From contig NC_051433.1 of NCBI RefSeq assembly GCF_001649575.2, forward strand, positions 11,296,588-11,360,587: a DNA stretch of 64,000 nt, read 5' to 3'. The stretch's first letter is position 1. Each line of letters starts with the position of its first letter. Below the pieces are notes generated by a model. It saw nothing but the letters and a program-made list of their open reading frames with translations. It ran no database searches and was not told where the DNA came from. Positions 1 through 12,195 of the stretch are shown one piece after another. A program made the position numbers and the translations under genes. This stretch comes from Kryptolebias marmoratus (Eukaryota > Chordata > Actinopteri > Cyprinodontiformes > Rivulidae).

Positions 1-3000
1 TAGGCAGGATCATTCGGTTCCCGAGCCCCTTCGACTCCTCCTCTGCCCCTGCTCCCTCCTGTCTTCATGCTGTGCTGTAAAATGGTGATGTTTTTTCTTC
101 ACACTGGCTGAAGAAAAAAATAACTGAACTGACAGAAAGGTGAAAGCTGTGGTTTTTACTGTCTCTCAGGTGAAAATAATGGTGACCTTTGTGCTATTAT
201 TTTTTTACTTTTTATTTTTTTTGTTGTTTTTTGCCAAATGCTCTCGCCTCTTCTCCACCAAGTAATGATTCTGAAGCGTCTGTGTTCAAAGTATTCTGAA
301 AATAACCGTGAAAATATGCATGCTTTTCACTCCTTCTGATGGGTTTTATGATTTTTTCTGTTATTTGTGTGATTTTATTTCATTTTTTTTATGTTAGACT
401 GTGTGAGATGTTTATCAGCTTTGGAATCATTCAATTGATAAACTCCCACATGGCCTGGAATACCGGCTTGTCAATTGTGGGAGTTTGGGTTTTTGTGGAT
501 CTGAATGGGGACACATGTTGTCTCTTTCATTCTTCCTTTGTCCAGACCCTGATACTCCTGTGTTTTTCTGGTGCATTTGATTTCTTATTTTAATTTTTTA
601 ATTTTTAATGTTTTTGTTCTGTCGTCTTTTTTTTTGTTTTTTTTTTAATTATTGGTTTTGTTGTTACTGTGTTTCTTTTCCTGGATCATCCAGGTTTTCT
701 TTTTTCTTCTGTTGTTTTTCTGTTTCTTTGTTTGGTCTTGCAAAAAAAAAAAAGTTTGCTCTTCATTTTTTTTCTTCTCTTGTCTTTGACTTTAATTGGT
801 TTCTTTCTTTCAAGAAAACAATATTTTTATTCAAACAGTAATTGAATAAAATATTGTCTGTGATTCCCCCCCTTCCCACCCGATCCCCTGTTTCTTTTCT
901 TGCTCTCTCCTTCTCTGATGGATCCACACAGTGCTATACACCAAGGGCAAGTATACTCCATATTGGTCCACATTCCCTACCTTTACTTCCTTTTCCCTAT
1001 CGCTTCCTCCTCCTTCCCTCACCTTTTGTCCTAAACCTCCTCCTGCTGCCTTCCCCTCTCCTACCCTCACCTGTCCCAGCCTGCTTGCCTTTGTTCCTGC
1101 CCGCCATGCCTTCAGGATTTCCTCTTTCCTTTTTATCCCCTCTTCTTCCTACTTTAATCCCTTCTCTCTTACTTCTCTTTCACCCTCTTGCTAAAGCTCA
1201 GATCCCACATCTCTCACGACAATTCTCTCAGTCCTCGACCTCACCCTGCCTCCCTCCCTCATATCTGCTGCTCCAGGAACAAACAAACAAACAAAACAAA
1301 ACAAAAAAAAAAACAAGTACAACCACCACAGATTACAGAAATTTGTGTTTTATGTTCAAACTTGTCTTTTGTTCCCCCACATCAGTCCCCTTTTCTTCTG
1401 TAGAAAGTCTTTAAAGAGTTGTTCTCTCTGTGCCTCCGTTCCTTCCACCTCACCATAATTTCCTCCTCCTTTCTTTTCTCTTTCACTTTCTTGTCTCTAT
1501 CTGTCTTCTTCCTACAGTGTCACTAGTGTATGACTGATTTGCACACTAGTTAGTTTTATTTTAATCCCTTTTTAGTGTGTAGCTACAAGAGCGGACTGAG
1601 CAATATATAAAGTAACAAAATGATGTTTTTTTGTAATATAGGATAGTATACACACACTGTTTTTGTGTTACAGCTCAGATATTACAATATATCAATATTT
1701 ATAGATAGGGATGCACCAATTGCTTAGCAGGTGATAGAAATCTGATTGTTGGCACTCAAAAATCTCACCCTTTTTCAGTCTTTGAATGCACCATAGCCAA
1801 GTGTTTCATTTGCACTAAACAATATATCTTTGTTGTGCAAGTTTTTACTAAATAAAGAAGATTTAGTTACTTCTCGTATACATGAGGCGTTTGAATAGAA
1901 GCCCTTTTCACAAAACAGTTCCACAAATTGGTCGCAAAGATGAGCTCTTCTTTAAGGTGCCTCTCACTGTTCACAATCCCCAGTTTTTGAGGATGCAACG
2001 ATATGAGCTTTCATAAATTGCAGAACCATAGGAGGGACTGAGTGTAACCTGGTGGTTTTGACATAAAAGGCTGCATACGATGTGCATTGCTTATCTCCCA
2101 GTATTAAATTCTGCTGCCGTCTGGTCGCACTGCTTACCTTTCCACATGCTAACCATTTCAGCTCTCTGACTACCTCCTTTGCTGGCTCAGAGGCAAAACA
2201 TCCCCCACTCCCACCCCTCATGCCTCCTTTTGTAAAGCACACTGAGACAAGAAGACCCACCTTGAAAGTGTTTTGTGAAAGAGGCTATAAAGTCAGAGAA
2301 AGTTCAACAGGTGTTAGAAGCTAATTAAAGGAGATATAAATTATCTACAGAGGCATATCTGCTGATTACTTTACTGCTTAGTGCCAGCTGATGCTTAAAC
2401 AGGTAAAACGTTTAAAAGTGAGACCTATTATAGTTTGCAAGCAGGAAAGAAATGTAAGTTACAGTTATCACTCTCATTCACAATGTGTCCAATTATAACA
2501 AAATGAATAAATTAACAATCTAACAGATGCACCTGTAAATAAGTGTTAAATGTTTTATTTTGGACTGCTACAGAAGTGTGCAGGAAGTGCCTGTCCTGTG
2601 ATCCAGTGCACTTGTGTGTTTTGAGTTGTGTAAAATACAAAATAAGGTTAAGAAAATTTAACTCGATTGAAAAAGGATTTCAGAATAATATTATTTAAAC
2701 AAATACAGTTGAACACAGTTACTTTTTTTAATTCAACCAAAATTAAGAAATACATTTACTTTGTTAGATGTCAGTTATGGTGAAATTGGAAAAAATAAAA
2801 TAAAATCAGAATCAGCATGTTGGAGATTTACAAAATTTAAAAATAGGAATCAGCCTAAAAATCGGCTATTGGTGCATTTCTATTTATAAGCCATTTATAT
2901 TTTTATTACAGTAGAGAAAACAAGGAACACTTGGGGTCATGATATTTTGATAAAACTACTGTTTAGACTTTCCTTTTAATTATTTATCAAACACCTTTAA

Positions 3001-4646
3001 CACCTGTGGTTTGTTAGCTGTCATGATATGTTGTCTTTAGCTGGAAGACCAACCCTGCTGGGCTGAGTTGTGTCCTGCCCACCCAGGTCCTCTCATATCG
3101 TCAGGTTTCACGGTGCTGCTCAGCACCACTCCTGACTCCTATGTCGCCCTTCTGTACTCCCTGTCTCCATCGGCTTGTTTCCCCTCCCTCCTCACCCCTC
3201 AGACTGTCAGGGGGCCCGGCCCAACACTTCCTCAGTAAACCTGACCCCGGATACGCATGGCATTGTGGGCGGAAAACTACCTGGGCACTCTATTTTTTTG
3301 CCGTTTAAATAAATACTTCATTTCTATGGCTCCTGGCGTAATGTGATAATGTCCTGTTGGATTTATCTGTTGGGGATTCAGTGATGGTTGATCTATTTCG
3401 TGTGCTGTTTGTTTTCGATAAATCAACCAAAGTTGCCCTTCGACATGCCCTTCACAATGTCATGCATTTCCTCCGATTGTGTGTCTCTCTGAGTCCCCTC
3501 CCCTGCCAGGCTGAGGGGTGACCTCTTCCATCAGGACCGTCACCCACCTTCCCCCGCAACAGTTGGCCATGTTGATGCCTGCCTGATCTAAAAGCACTCA
3601 GAACTCAGTAATCTGTCTGAGAACTCGCTTCTTGACAAATCACGTCCGGTAAAGTCAGCTCTCAGACATCCAAAACACATCCGATTGAAGCTAGAAATAA
3701 TCAGAAAACCGTTTGTCCACAAAGTAACAAAAACAGTCAAACTCAAGATGCGAGTGCTTGCGAAGTTGTCGTACACGTCGAGTCAGGTTGTGTTTTAGGC
3801 ACCATATTGGCTAACGCTGGTGTTACCATGATACCTCCGTGTTGCTATGGTAGAGTCCCTTCTGCGTCCCTGCACCTCTGAAGAACAGCTGCTGTTTACC
3901 CACAACTCCCCGCTGCTCTGCCCACTGCTCCTCCTGGATAATCTCCCCTTTCTGTTGCAGATTTTGAATCACTGCTGCCAAACAGTTTTGAGTCAGAAGG
4001 ACATGTATTCATTGCTCCCAGGTAGCCCTCTGGCGAATGCTTGCTGTCATCAATGGTCATCAGTGTTTGGTCTTGTCTTCACGTAGTTTGATAGACATTA
4101 TTAAGAATTTTGCACGATTTATAATTTTTTTGTTATTTTGAGCGGAGTTTATGATGGATTCCCAGAAACTTTATTATGATATGCTACCAGGATGTATACC
4201 ATTTACATGCAGAAGACTCATTAGACCTTTGCATGCTGCTACTGTGTGCTGCTGCATGTTTGTGTTGCACAAACACAATATCAGTTTTTAGTTTGGTTGT
4301 GTGATATAATGCAGGAAATGCTATAATTTTTTGTATAGCATTTTTATAAATTGTCCGTTTTGACAAAACACCAGCGCATGTGTCGTTTTTTGTTTTTTTT
4401 TTAAACGTGCAATTTTTCAGCTGCAGATTGAATCCTAAATCCATTTTTTTTTTTAATCTTTTTTTTCTTTACCTTTCGAGACACGCATGCTGCACCCGTA
4501 ATTAGATTTCGTATGAGTTCTTTCATCTCCACTCGGTCGTGTGTTCTTCCAGAAAACACAAATGAGGCAGACTTTTAGCACTGAGCGCCCGTTTGCTTTT
4601 TACCTTTTTCCGTTCCAACGTTTTAACGCTTTCCCCCGTTTCTCAG
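1..4646 (+). other. cacna2d2: Upstream intron of cacna2d2 (no exon seen)
   Basis: No exon of the calcium-channel gene or of any other recognisable protein could be read here on either strand. The first exon seen starts at 4647 in the middle of a codon, so this stretch is intronic to cacna2d2 (inference). It holds very T-rich sequence (180-840), C/T-rich sequence (870-1260) and a non-autonomous hAT element (1706-2882). Open frames in the C/T-rich part are low-complexity and not gene-like. Confidence 0.6.
1706..2882. mobile_element. Non-autonomous hAT-type DNA transposon
   Basis: The left end reads TAGGGATGCACCAAT (1706-1720). The right end, read on the - strand from 2882, is TAGAAATGCACCAAT, so the ends form an imperfect terminal inverted repeat (13 of 15 identical). 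The flanking octamers are TTTATAGA (1698-1705) and TTTATAAG (2883-2890), a near-perfect 8-bp target-site duplication, which is the hallmark of hAT transposition. The 1.18-kb interior has no transposase-like reading frame, so the element would need a transposase in trans. It sits in a cacna2d2 intron. Confidence 0.75.
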
Positions 4647-7600
4647 GGAGTACTGCAATGACCTGGAACTGTCCAACAACAACACCGAGTTTCTGCTCAA
4701 CTTCATCGCTCTCATGGAGAAGGTGACACCAGACTCTAAACAATGTGAGTTTCATTTCTATTCAACTCACAATTTGCTTTTGATTTTTCACCAGTGCTGT
4801 CTACAATATGTCCTTTTGTGACAAAAATGAATAAAAGAATTTTAAGAAAAACTTTATTTTACCTGTAATGAATATGGGACATGCTTACAGGTTTAGTTTT
4901 TTAAAAATCTTATCCACAAACACATAAATACTTATCATTATTACCATTGATGTTATTGGTTCAATATTTAAATGATAAAAGTACGATCTGACGATAACTC
5001 GGATGGATTTTAGTTTAGCTGTATTGAAACCTGCAAGAATTTAGAAGTTTTTTAAACTGTGCAAGACTGTTTTCCCCCCTTTCTGCTGTCAGGTGACAAT
5101 TTGCTCCTTCACAACCTGATTTTGGACACCGGCATCATCAAACTGCTGGTGGAGAAAGTGTGGAAGAATAAAGATTTGAATACGTGAGTTTCAGTCGTGA
5201 GAAACGTTTGTCAGGTTTTGACTGTGGAGGAGATTTAAGATTTGAAGCCTGTTTCTATCTTCTTCTTTTTTTTTCCATCCTGACATTCAGATACGGCTTC
5301 CTGGCTGTGTTTGCAGCAACAGATGGAGGCATAACGAGAGTCTTCCCAAACAAGTGAGCGCGCTCTTCGTCAGTGCTGTGTGTCTGAGCCGCAGCTGTTG
5401 TTTTAGCTTATTTTTCTAGCGCTCTTTACTTTTAAGGGTGTAAGTTAGGATGGTTAAGTGAGCGCGATAGGTTCAGGGAGAAGCTTGTACAGCAGAAATT
5501 TACGACCAGTTTTTCTGATCTTAAATCTTTAGGGCTGCGGAGACCTGGGAGGAAGACCCTGAGCCGTTTAATGCCAGCTATTACCGTCGCAGCCTTGACA
5601 ACAGGGGCTACGTCTTCACAGCGCCGTATCGATCAGGTGAATAATCTTCTGTGTCTTTGGCTGTGTAACTCACACACAGTGTGGCTCTTTGTTTCTAATC
5701 CTCCTTGTTCCTTGTCTCTCTGTTTGGGTTTGTCTCACAGCCGGAGGGGAGCTGCTGAACCCAGAAAACGACACGATAGGTGTTCTAGTCAGCACTGCTC
5801 TGGACATTACAATAGGAGGGAAGACTATCAAACCTGCAGGTGAACTGACTTTGGTAACTGGTAAAATGGGTTAATTTAAGAAAAATGTTCAATGTTTCCA
5901 ATCAACATAATTACTCATCTGCCAATTTGTCACCATATCCACGCTTTGCATCTGTTTATTGTGCAGGTTCCCTCTATTTGTTTTATGCCTTTCTTATTAA
6001 GTTCATTCTGCTAATTATTTTTCTCTAAGTTGTCGGAGTGAAATTAGACCTTGAAGCCTGGACAGATAAGTTCAAGATTCTCGCCAGCAATCACACAGAC
6101 AATCGTCAAGGCTCAAATACGGTACAAAATACATGAAACGTTTAATTCAGGGGTATTTTTGGTCCTTATTTCTACAGTAATTCTAATTTACTAACCTGTT
6201 TTTTCCTCTGTGACAGTGCGGCCCAAACAGGGAATGTGAGATGGACTGTGAGGCCAACGGTGATGTACGTATTCATGCAAACTCTTTTGGACTTATAACG
6301 TTGTGCATCTTTTTGCTGCACCTCCAGGTAATGATCCGTGTCTGTGTCTGTGTGCAGGAACTCCTGTGCTATTTAATCGATGATGGTGGATTCCTGATCA
6401 TGTCCAATCAGAAGGAGCACTGGAGCGAGGTTTTATTAAAAATAAATGAACTCCATTACCGATCGCAGTTCGGCTTTAACTGTTACGCAGAACCTGAGCT
6501 GCGTTTGTCGTCCTCGCAGGTGGGCAAGTTCCTCGGCGTCGTCGACCCAAACTTGATGTACGCTCTCTACAACCATTCTTTCTACAAACGCAAGAAGTCG
6601 TTCGATTATCAGTCCGTGTGTGAACGGATTCAGAACAGCGAAGCTGGAGCTGCTCCACGAGGAGTGTTTGTGGTAAGAAGAGAACTCCAAAGCCTTGTGT
6701 CCATATCGCCTTTTAGTTTTTAATGGAGGTAAAGTTCTGGCAGACACATCCTCACCTAATCTGCTTCTAATCACACGACTCCAACATGTTGCGATATAAA
6801 AAATACAATATGAAAGAGCAGCATTTAGTGTTCTGCTCCCATAAATTGGCTTTTTTGTGTGCTTGCTGTAACAATTTCTGTTCAATAAATCATACAAAAG
6901 TAAATTGTGGTGCATGTACATGACTACATCTGCCTCTGCTCCATTTTCTAGATTACCCAGATGACAGATTCTGAAATATGATTGGTTACTTGAAAAGTAG
7001 TAAAAGCAGTGAAATTCAGCGAGTGCAGCAACATTTCTATGTGTCCACAGATATACACAGGCATAAAAACACAAGCTTTTACTTTTAAATCAGAACCTTG
7101 ATCAAATAAAGAGGCGGACGAGATGAAAATGTGCTGAATCAATAAAGGGTCTAATGGATGTTTGAGGTTTTTTTTCTGTGTTTCTTTAGCCCACAGTTGC
7201 AGATTTTGTGAACCTGGCATGGTGGACATCAGCTGCTGCATGGTAAGATTTGTAAAACACATAAACAGTCCACACATACTGCCTGTAGATCGAGTAAAAA
7301 AAGTGAACAAAACATCTTTCTATAGCTAAAACACATGAAAATAATGTTTTTGAGTTAATCTGACACAATTTTTTTAACTTAAATGATGAAAAGTGCAATG
7401 AAAAAAGGACAATAAAAAATAAAAATACTATACTTGCTTATTTTTATCAAACAGCATATGTCTTCTTCTTGAAATGCTTTTATTGCAATCATGCACTTGT
7501 TTAAAGTAAAATCATTCTCCTCCTCGTTACAGGTCTTTGTTCCAGCAGCTTTTGTACGGTCTGGCTTACCACAGCTGGTTTGTCACAGGTGGGTGACACT

Positions 7601-8119
7601 AAAAGATGCTGAATTACTAAATGTGCATGTTTCCTTATCCGTTCCATCATGAAATCGTACTATAATTAGACATGTGCAGAACCAGAAATCTGATCAGATG
7701 TGTCTGAGTTGCCCTATATTTCTCCGCTGCTCCGCTGATGTTGCAGATGAGGTGGATGCCGAGGGAAGCGAGTCAAAAGAGAGGAGTTGTGTAATGATCC
7801 AAACACAGTTCTACTTCAGTAATCTCAGCAGCAACTATGACATGCTCCAAGACTGTGGCAACTGCTCCAGGTCATTTCAAAACACACGCAGACACATAAA
7901 AACACAAAAGAACATAAAAATAAAATACTGCTGTGACAGAGATACAGTCAGCCAACGGCTTCAGAAACACTGCTGATAATAAACCTGCATTTTTTTTTCT
8001 TTCTTATGAAATGGCTGTAATATTGGCTAAATAAGCCTTGTAAGGCTATCTCATAAATCTTGCTGATCCATTAGCAAATGAGCATAAGATGCAAGCAAGC
8101 AGAGGGAGCTTGTTGACAG

Positions 8120-8160
<41 letters not shown>

Positions 8161-10040
8161 GGCTGATTCATGCCAAAAGGATAAACAACACCAACTTGCT
8201 GTTTGTGGTAGCAGAAAAGCTGTCGTGCACCACCTGTGAGATCGAGATGCTTTCCCAGGACGAAGAGGAGTGTATCCTTTTACATGTTATACACCAGCTG
8301 GCACAGATAAATAAGAAGGGGGGGGAAAAATCACATTTGTTTGAAGGTTGTTCTTAGGGTTCAAATTCTGTTCATTTTCCTTAATTGCGTCCTAATTCAG
8401 TCATGGAGGATAATCCGTGTGAAGAAATGACCGTGGCACGCTATCGAAAAGGACCCTCCACCTGTTTTGACAATAACATTTCTGTAAGAGTTTCGGATAT
8501 TTTCAACTTACAGTTGTTTCACTAGAAACGAGCAGATTTTTGTAGCATTTATTTACTTTGCTGGCTCAACAGACAGCAGAGTTCTTGTGTTGCAAATACC
8601 CATTTATTGCTTTAAATGTGTGTAAATTTGTAGCTGAAAAGGATCCCCATATATCCATACTTTACAAATTAAAATGCTAAATAGGTGCTCATTAAAGCAG
8701 CAAGCATCCTTTATATTTATAACCAGCCTTCAAAGGTTTAGACAACTCATAACCCCTTTGTATGTGTTATTATAACAATGTGGAATTAAAGAAAAAAATG
8801 CAAGCCTCTAAATTCAGAAAGATGCACTGAGATCGGAATAATCCGAGCACATTGAGAGGGTGGTTTGCTCCACATGTTGGCACATTCTTGTTGCAGTGTG
8901 GAGACAAACGTGTGCTGTGGCACATTGAGAGACCAGCTGCTCAACCAGTTTCATCAAACTGGACACAGGGCTTGGCTGCTTTCTCACTCATTTTCTGTCC
9001 AGCCCTTGCACTTCACCACATTGTGCAGCGAGTGCTTGGAAAATGAGAAAAGCAGACAAGTGAGGGACAAAAGAAGAAGAGGCTGACCTAAAAACAGCTA
9101 CAACAAAGATCTGAAACAAGGCTTGAGCGATGCACCGTCCTTCAGTTGATCATCTACTGTATAAGTTTTCAGCTAACAGCTCTTTAAAAACCATCATGTA
9201 GGTGTTTTAAAATGCTATTTTATGAGTCAAACTGTGTTACATTAAGATTTTTATAGAAACAACTAAAGAAAATGGAACAAATTGTATTTTTGTGACAAAC
9301 CGTTGGTAACAAAGTGCCTAAAAGTCTAAGTTATTATTGTTGCCAACATGTTGGTTGACACAATACTGGTTTCTCCTTGAGTTTAGGATTCTCCTTATGC
9401 TTGAATGATTCATGAGTCAGAATTAAGTAGCTTCACGTGAAAAACATCTGTCATTTTCTGTCAGAAAATGAGTGGAAAAGCAGATAAAGTCTAAAAACTG
9501 CCCTGAAACTTTAGATATTTTTGGTTGATTTCATGAATTACACGTTATTTTCTGAGCATAAAAACAGAAAAAGCTCCTAACCTTTCTGTTGTGCAGAAAG
9601 ACGCATCTGCGCCTGACTTACAGTAAATACTCCCACTGTCTCGCTTAGTTATTACAGCCCTGAGCACTTTTAGAAAATGTCAGTGAAAATATGGTTATTG
9701 TATCGTCTTATTGGTGTAATGTTCATTACATACCTTTTGATAAAAGTCACAAACCTGTAAGGGCAGGGAAAGGTAATTTTAGATGATTAGGCCAGCTAAT
9801 CTAGAACAAATTATTCTGCTAATGAACAAACATGCTTCAGGGTGTAAGTAAGTTTTTTATTTATATATATATTTGTATAGAAGATATGTAGTTACCCCAT
9901 TTTTGTTCTTTTTGCAGGAGAACACATCGGACTGTGGGAGAGGTCACTCCTTCCGTCCGCCTTTCTACGCTTTACTGCTCATTCAGCTGCTTCTGCTTTA
10001 TCCATCTGTCAGTCCCCACGTTCACTCACTATTACATTAA
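4647..10040 (+). CDS. cacna2d2: Voltage-gated calcium channel auxiliary subunit alpha2delta-2, C-terminal part (15 exons)
   Basis: Exons: 4647-4744, 5093-5183, 5291-5353, 5533-5636, 5741-5839, 6030-6121, 6217-6264, 6358-6429, 6520-6672, 7190-7242, 7533-7588, 7747-7870, 8162-8271, 8401-8483, 9918-10040 (TAA at 10038). Joined, they give 455 C-terminal residues in one open frame; the N-terminal half with the VWA/MIDAS domain lies upstream of the window. Diagnostic blocks shared with human CACNA2D2 are [83 protein letters not shown] and [16 protein letters not shown]. Many paired cysteines and N-glycosylation sequons fit an extracellular protein. The C-terminus after CGRGHS is hydrophobic ([13 protein letters not shown]), as expected of a GPI-anchor signal. 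The subunit raises surface expression of CaV1/CaV2 channels and modulates their gating. The paralogue call alpha2delta-2 rather than -1 rests on the AWWTSAAAW and CGRG regions. The exon ending at 6429 uses a weak donor (GTTTTA). Confidence 0.93.
8122..8157 (+). repeat. (CT)n microsatellite forming a splice-acceptor pyrimidine tract
   Basis: About 18 CT units end 3 bases before the acceptor AG (8160-8161) of the cacna2d2 exon 8162-8271. The microsatellite itself is therefore the polypyrimidine tract of that acceptor. Confidence 0.9.
8484..9917 (+). other. cacna2d2: Last intron of cacna2d2
   Basis: This 1.4-kb intron separates the two final coding exons. It begins GTAAGA and ends TTTTTGCAG. 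I see no other gene or recognisable repeat in it; the short open frames near 8850-9090 do not resemble a known protein. Confidence 0.8.
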
Positions 10041-11774
10041 CTCCACTCTCCCACAATTATCCTCCTTTTAGCCCGTCCCGAAACCCCCCACCACCACCCC
10101 ACGTCCACAGTCTCTTACACCCCCGTTGGGTCAGTCATATGTAATAGTGGGACTTCCCATCACAGCAAGCTGGAAGCCCTGAGTACCGGACTACCAAGCT
10201 CAGGATGTTTCTGAGCCAGACGCCCCACCCGCCCCCTTTTGGATCATCAGAGGCAACTCAGAAAAGAGAAAACAACCCCTCCTTTCATGGCCACCCGCAA
10301 GTCCACCACCACCCAGATAAGGGAGGGGGATTAGGACAGGTTTCTCCCGCCTCACATAAACTGGAGATCTGAGGTTGCCTGTCCGCCTCTACCTCCTCCG
10401 ACGGCGGGACTTCTTCTCCTTCTCCTCTCCGTCCTTCATCTCAGTCTCTCACCATTTGCCTCTCGTATACGGTTGTGGATCATTCAGCCAGTTCTAGCAC
10501 CATAGAAGACGAAAAAAATGAAAAAAAAAAAAAAAACTGTCAAGTATACAAACGGATAAGTATTAACTGCTGAAGTGATGAGTATTCCAAACATACAGTG
10601 TATTTAGGTTTTAATTTGATGAGTTAAGTGTTAACTTAAAAAAAAAAAAAAAGACAATTTGTGCGCTATATCTACTTGCCAAAATGAGATATACCTTCAC
10701 GTGGTGTTATTTTTATAGCCAAAACACAAAGAGGAAGTGGCTTTAGATTTAGGATAAAACCATGAGAGGAAGAGGAGACTCTCAGCAGCTGAATTCTGAC
10801 TCATTTTGTGCAGCTCCTAATTACAGATTAATGCTTTTAAAAGAGGTCCACTGGGGATTATTGTAATTACATGATGGTGATCATATTTCTTGAAGTGTTT
10901 TTCCTCATATTTACTCTCAAACGCCGGTGTTTTCTGGCTGTAAAATCTGAATCAGCGTTCGGTTGCTGCAGGAACATTGTTGATGTCGTGTAGTTTTCTC
11001 TTTTATGATCGACCATTCTGACCTCGAGTTTAGACTGATGTTTAAAAAAAGAAAAAAAAAAAAAACATTTAAAAGGAAAAAAAAAAAACTCTGATGGAAA
11101 AACTCACTTCTGCCAATCCTCACAAGGCTTCTTCACCGATGTTCGTGACCACAGCTGTCGTCTATGTGCTTGAGTTGTGTTGCACACATCGCCTCACTGC
11201 GGTTCCAGGGGAGGTGTTTGCTTTCTTTGGGAGGGGCCAAACACGTTCCTGTTTCTGTTCTTTTTTCTTTTTTTCTTGGGGTGGGGTGGGAGGGATTGTC
11301 TTACCTTTTGACTGATGCTGTTTAAACTCCAAAAACCATCCGCTGCTGGGGGATAGGGGCTTATCAACATTTTCAGCTACAGCTACAATAAGAGGGGGGG
11401 GGGGCACTAAATATGGTGATCACGTACAGTAGTTGTCTGCTCGTAATCGGTCACGGTTTGTCATTTATTCTTTGCAATGTGGAAAGTTTGATTTTAGACT
11501 CCCATTTTTAGGAGCCACCCTGTTTCATAGTGCCTTGACGCACTTTGTTTTAGTACACATCGGCTGTGTGAGAGTAGAGCTACTGTATAGTACCTTTATA
11601 AAGCAGCCACGTTTCGAGGCTTTGAATGCTACAGGAGACTAAAATAGCTTTACACGGAGCCACCGCATTAATCGGCTCTCAGTTCAATGTACTTTCCCCT
11701 CTCGGCTGTTGTCGCTGTTCTCCTCCAGAGCCTCCTGTCTGCCATCATATGGAGCTACTATACCGTTCCTTTAC

Positions 11775-12195
11775 CAAAACCATGTATAGAGCTACGATAC
11801 ACTATCAATATACAGCAACCTAACAGGCCATAGAGTGTTCTGTTTGTTTGTTTGTTTGGGTTTTTTTTTTTTTTTTTTTTTTTTTTGTGGTGGAGAAAAA
11901 GGGATGCGACTTAAAAACAAAAAGACCCGCCTATATATCAGTCTGCTTACGTGTTGCTAGAGGAGAAAAGGTGAAAGAATGTGTNCAAAACCATGTATAG
12001 AGCTACGATACACTATCAATATACAGCAACCTAACAGGCCATAGAGTGTTCTGTTTGTTTGTTTGTTTGGGTTTTTTTTTGTAGTGTTGTTGTTGTTGTG
12101 GTGGAGAAAAAGGGATGCGACTTAAAAACAAAAAGACCCGCCTATATATCAGTCTGCTTACGTGTTGCTAGAGGAGAAAAGGTGAAAGAATGTGT
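11775..12195. repeat. Tandem 210-bp duplication around a single N (probable assembly artefact)
   Basis: Segments 11775-11984 and 11986-12195 are copies of equal length separated by one N at 11985. They are essentially identical except at 11870-11887, where copy 1 continues as T while copy 2 (from 12081) reads GTAGTGTTGTTGTTGTTG. This is what a poorly resolved homopolymer followed by a failed contig join looks like. Confidence 0.85.

Noticed and set aside
842..1414. Long open frame on the + strand
   Set aside because: It arises from a C/T-rich low-complexity stretch, has no domain-like composition and lies in an intron.
3847..4086. Leucine-rich open frame upstream of the first cacna2d2 exon
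   Set aside because: It does not resemble the alpha2delta sequence expected just before the 4647 exon, and lacks matching splice sites.
6436..7074. Open frame of 212 codons on the - strand
   Set aside because: It is antisense to confirmed cacna2d2 exon 6520-6672 and runs into intron; it is a shadow of the real gene.
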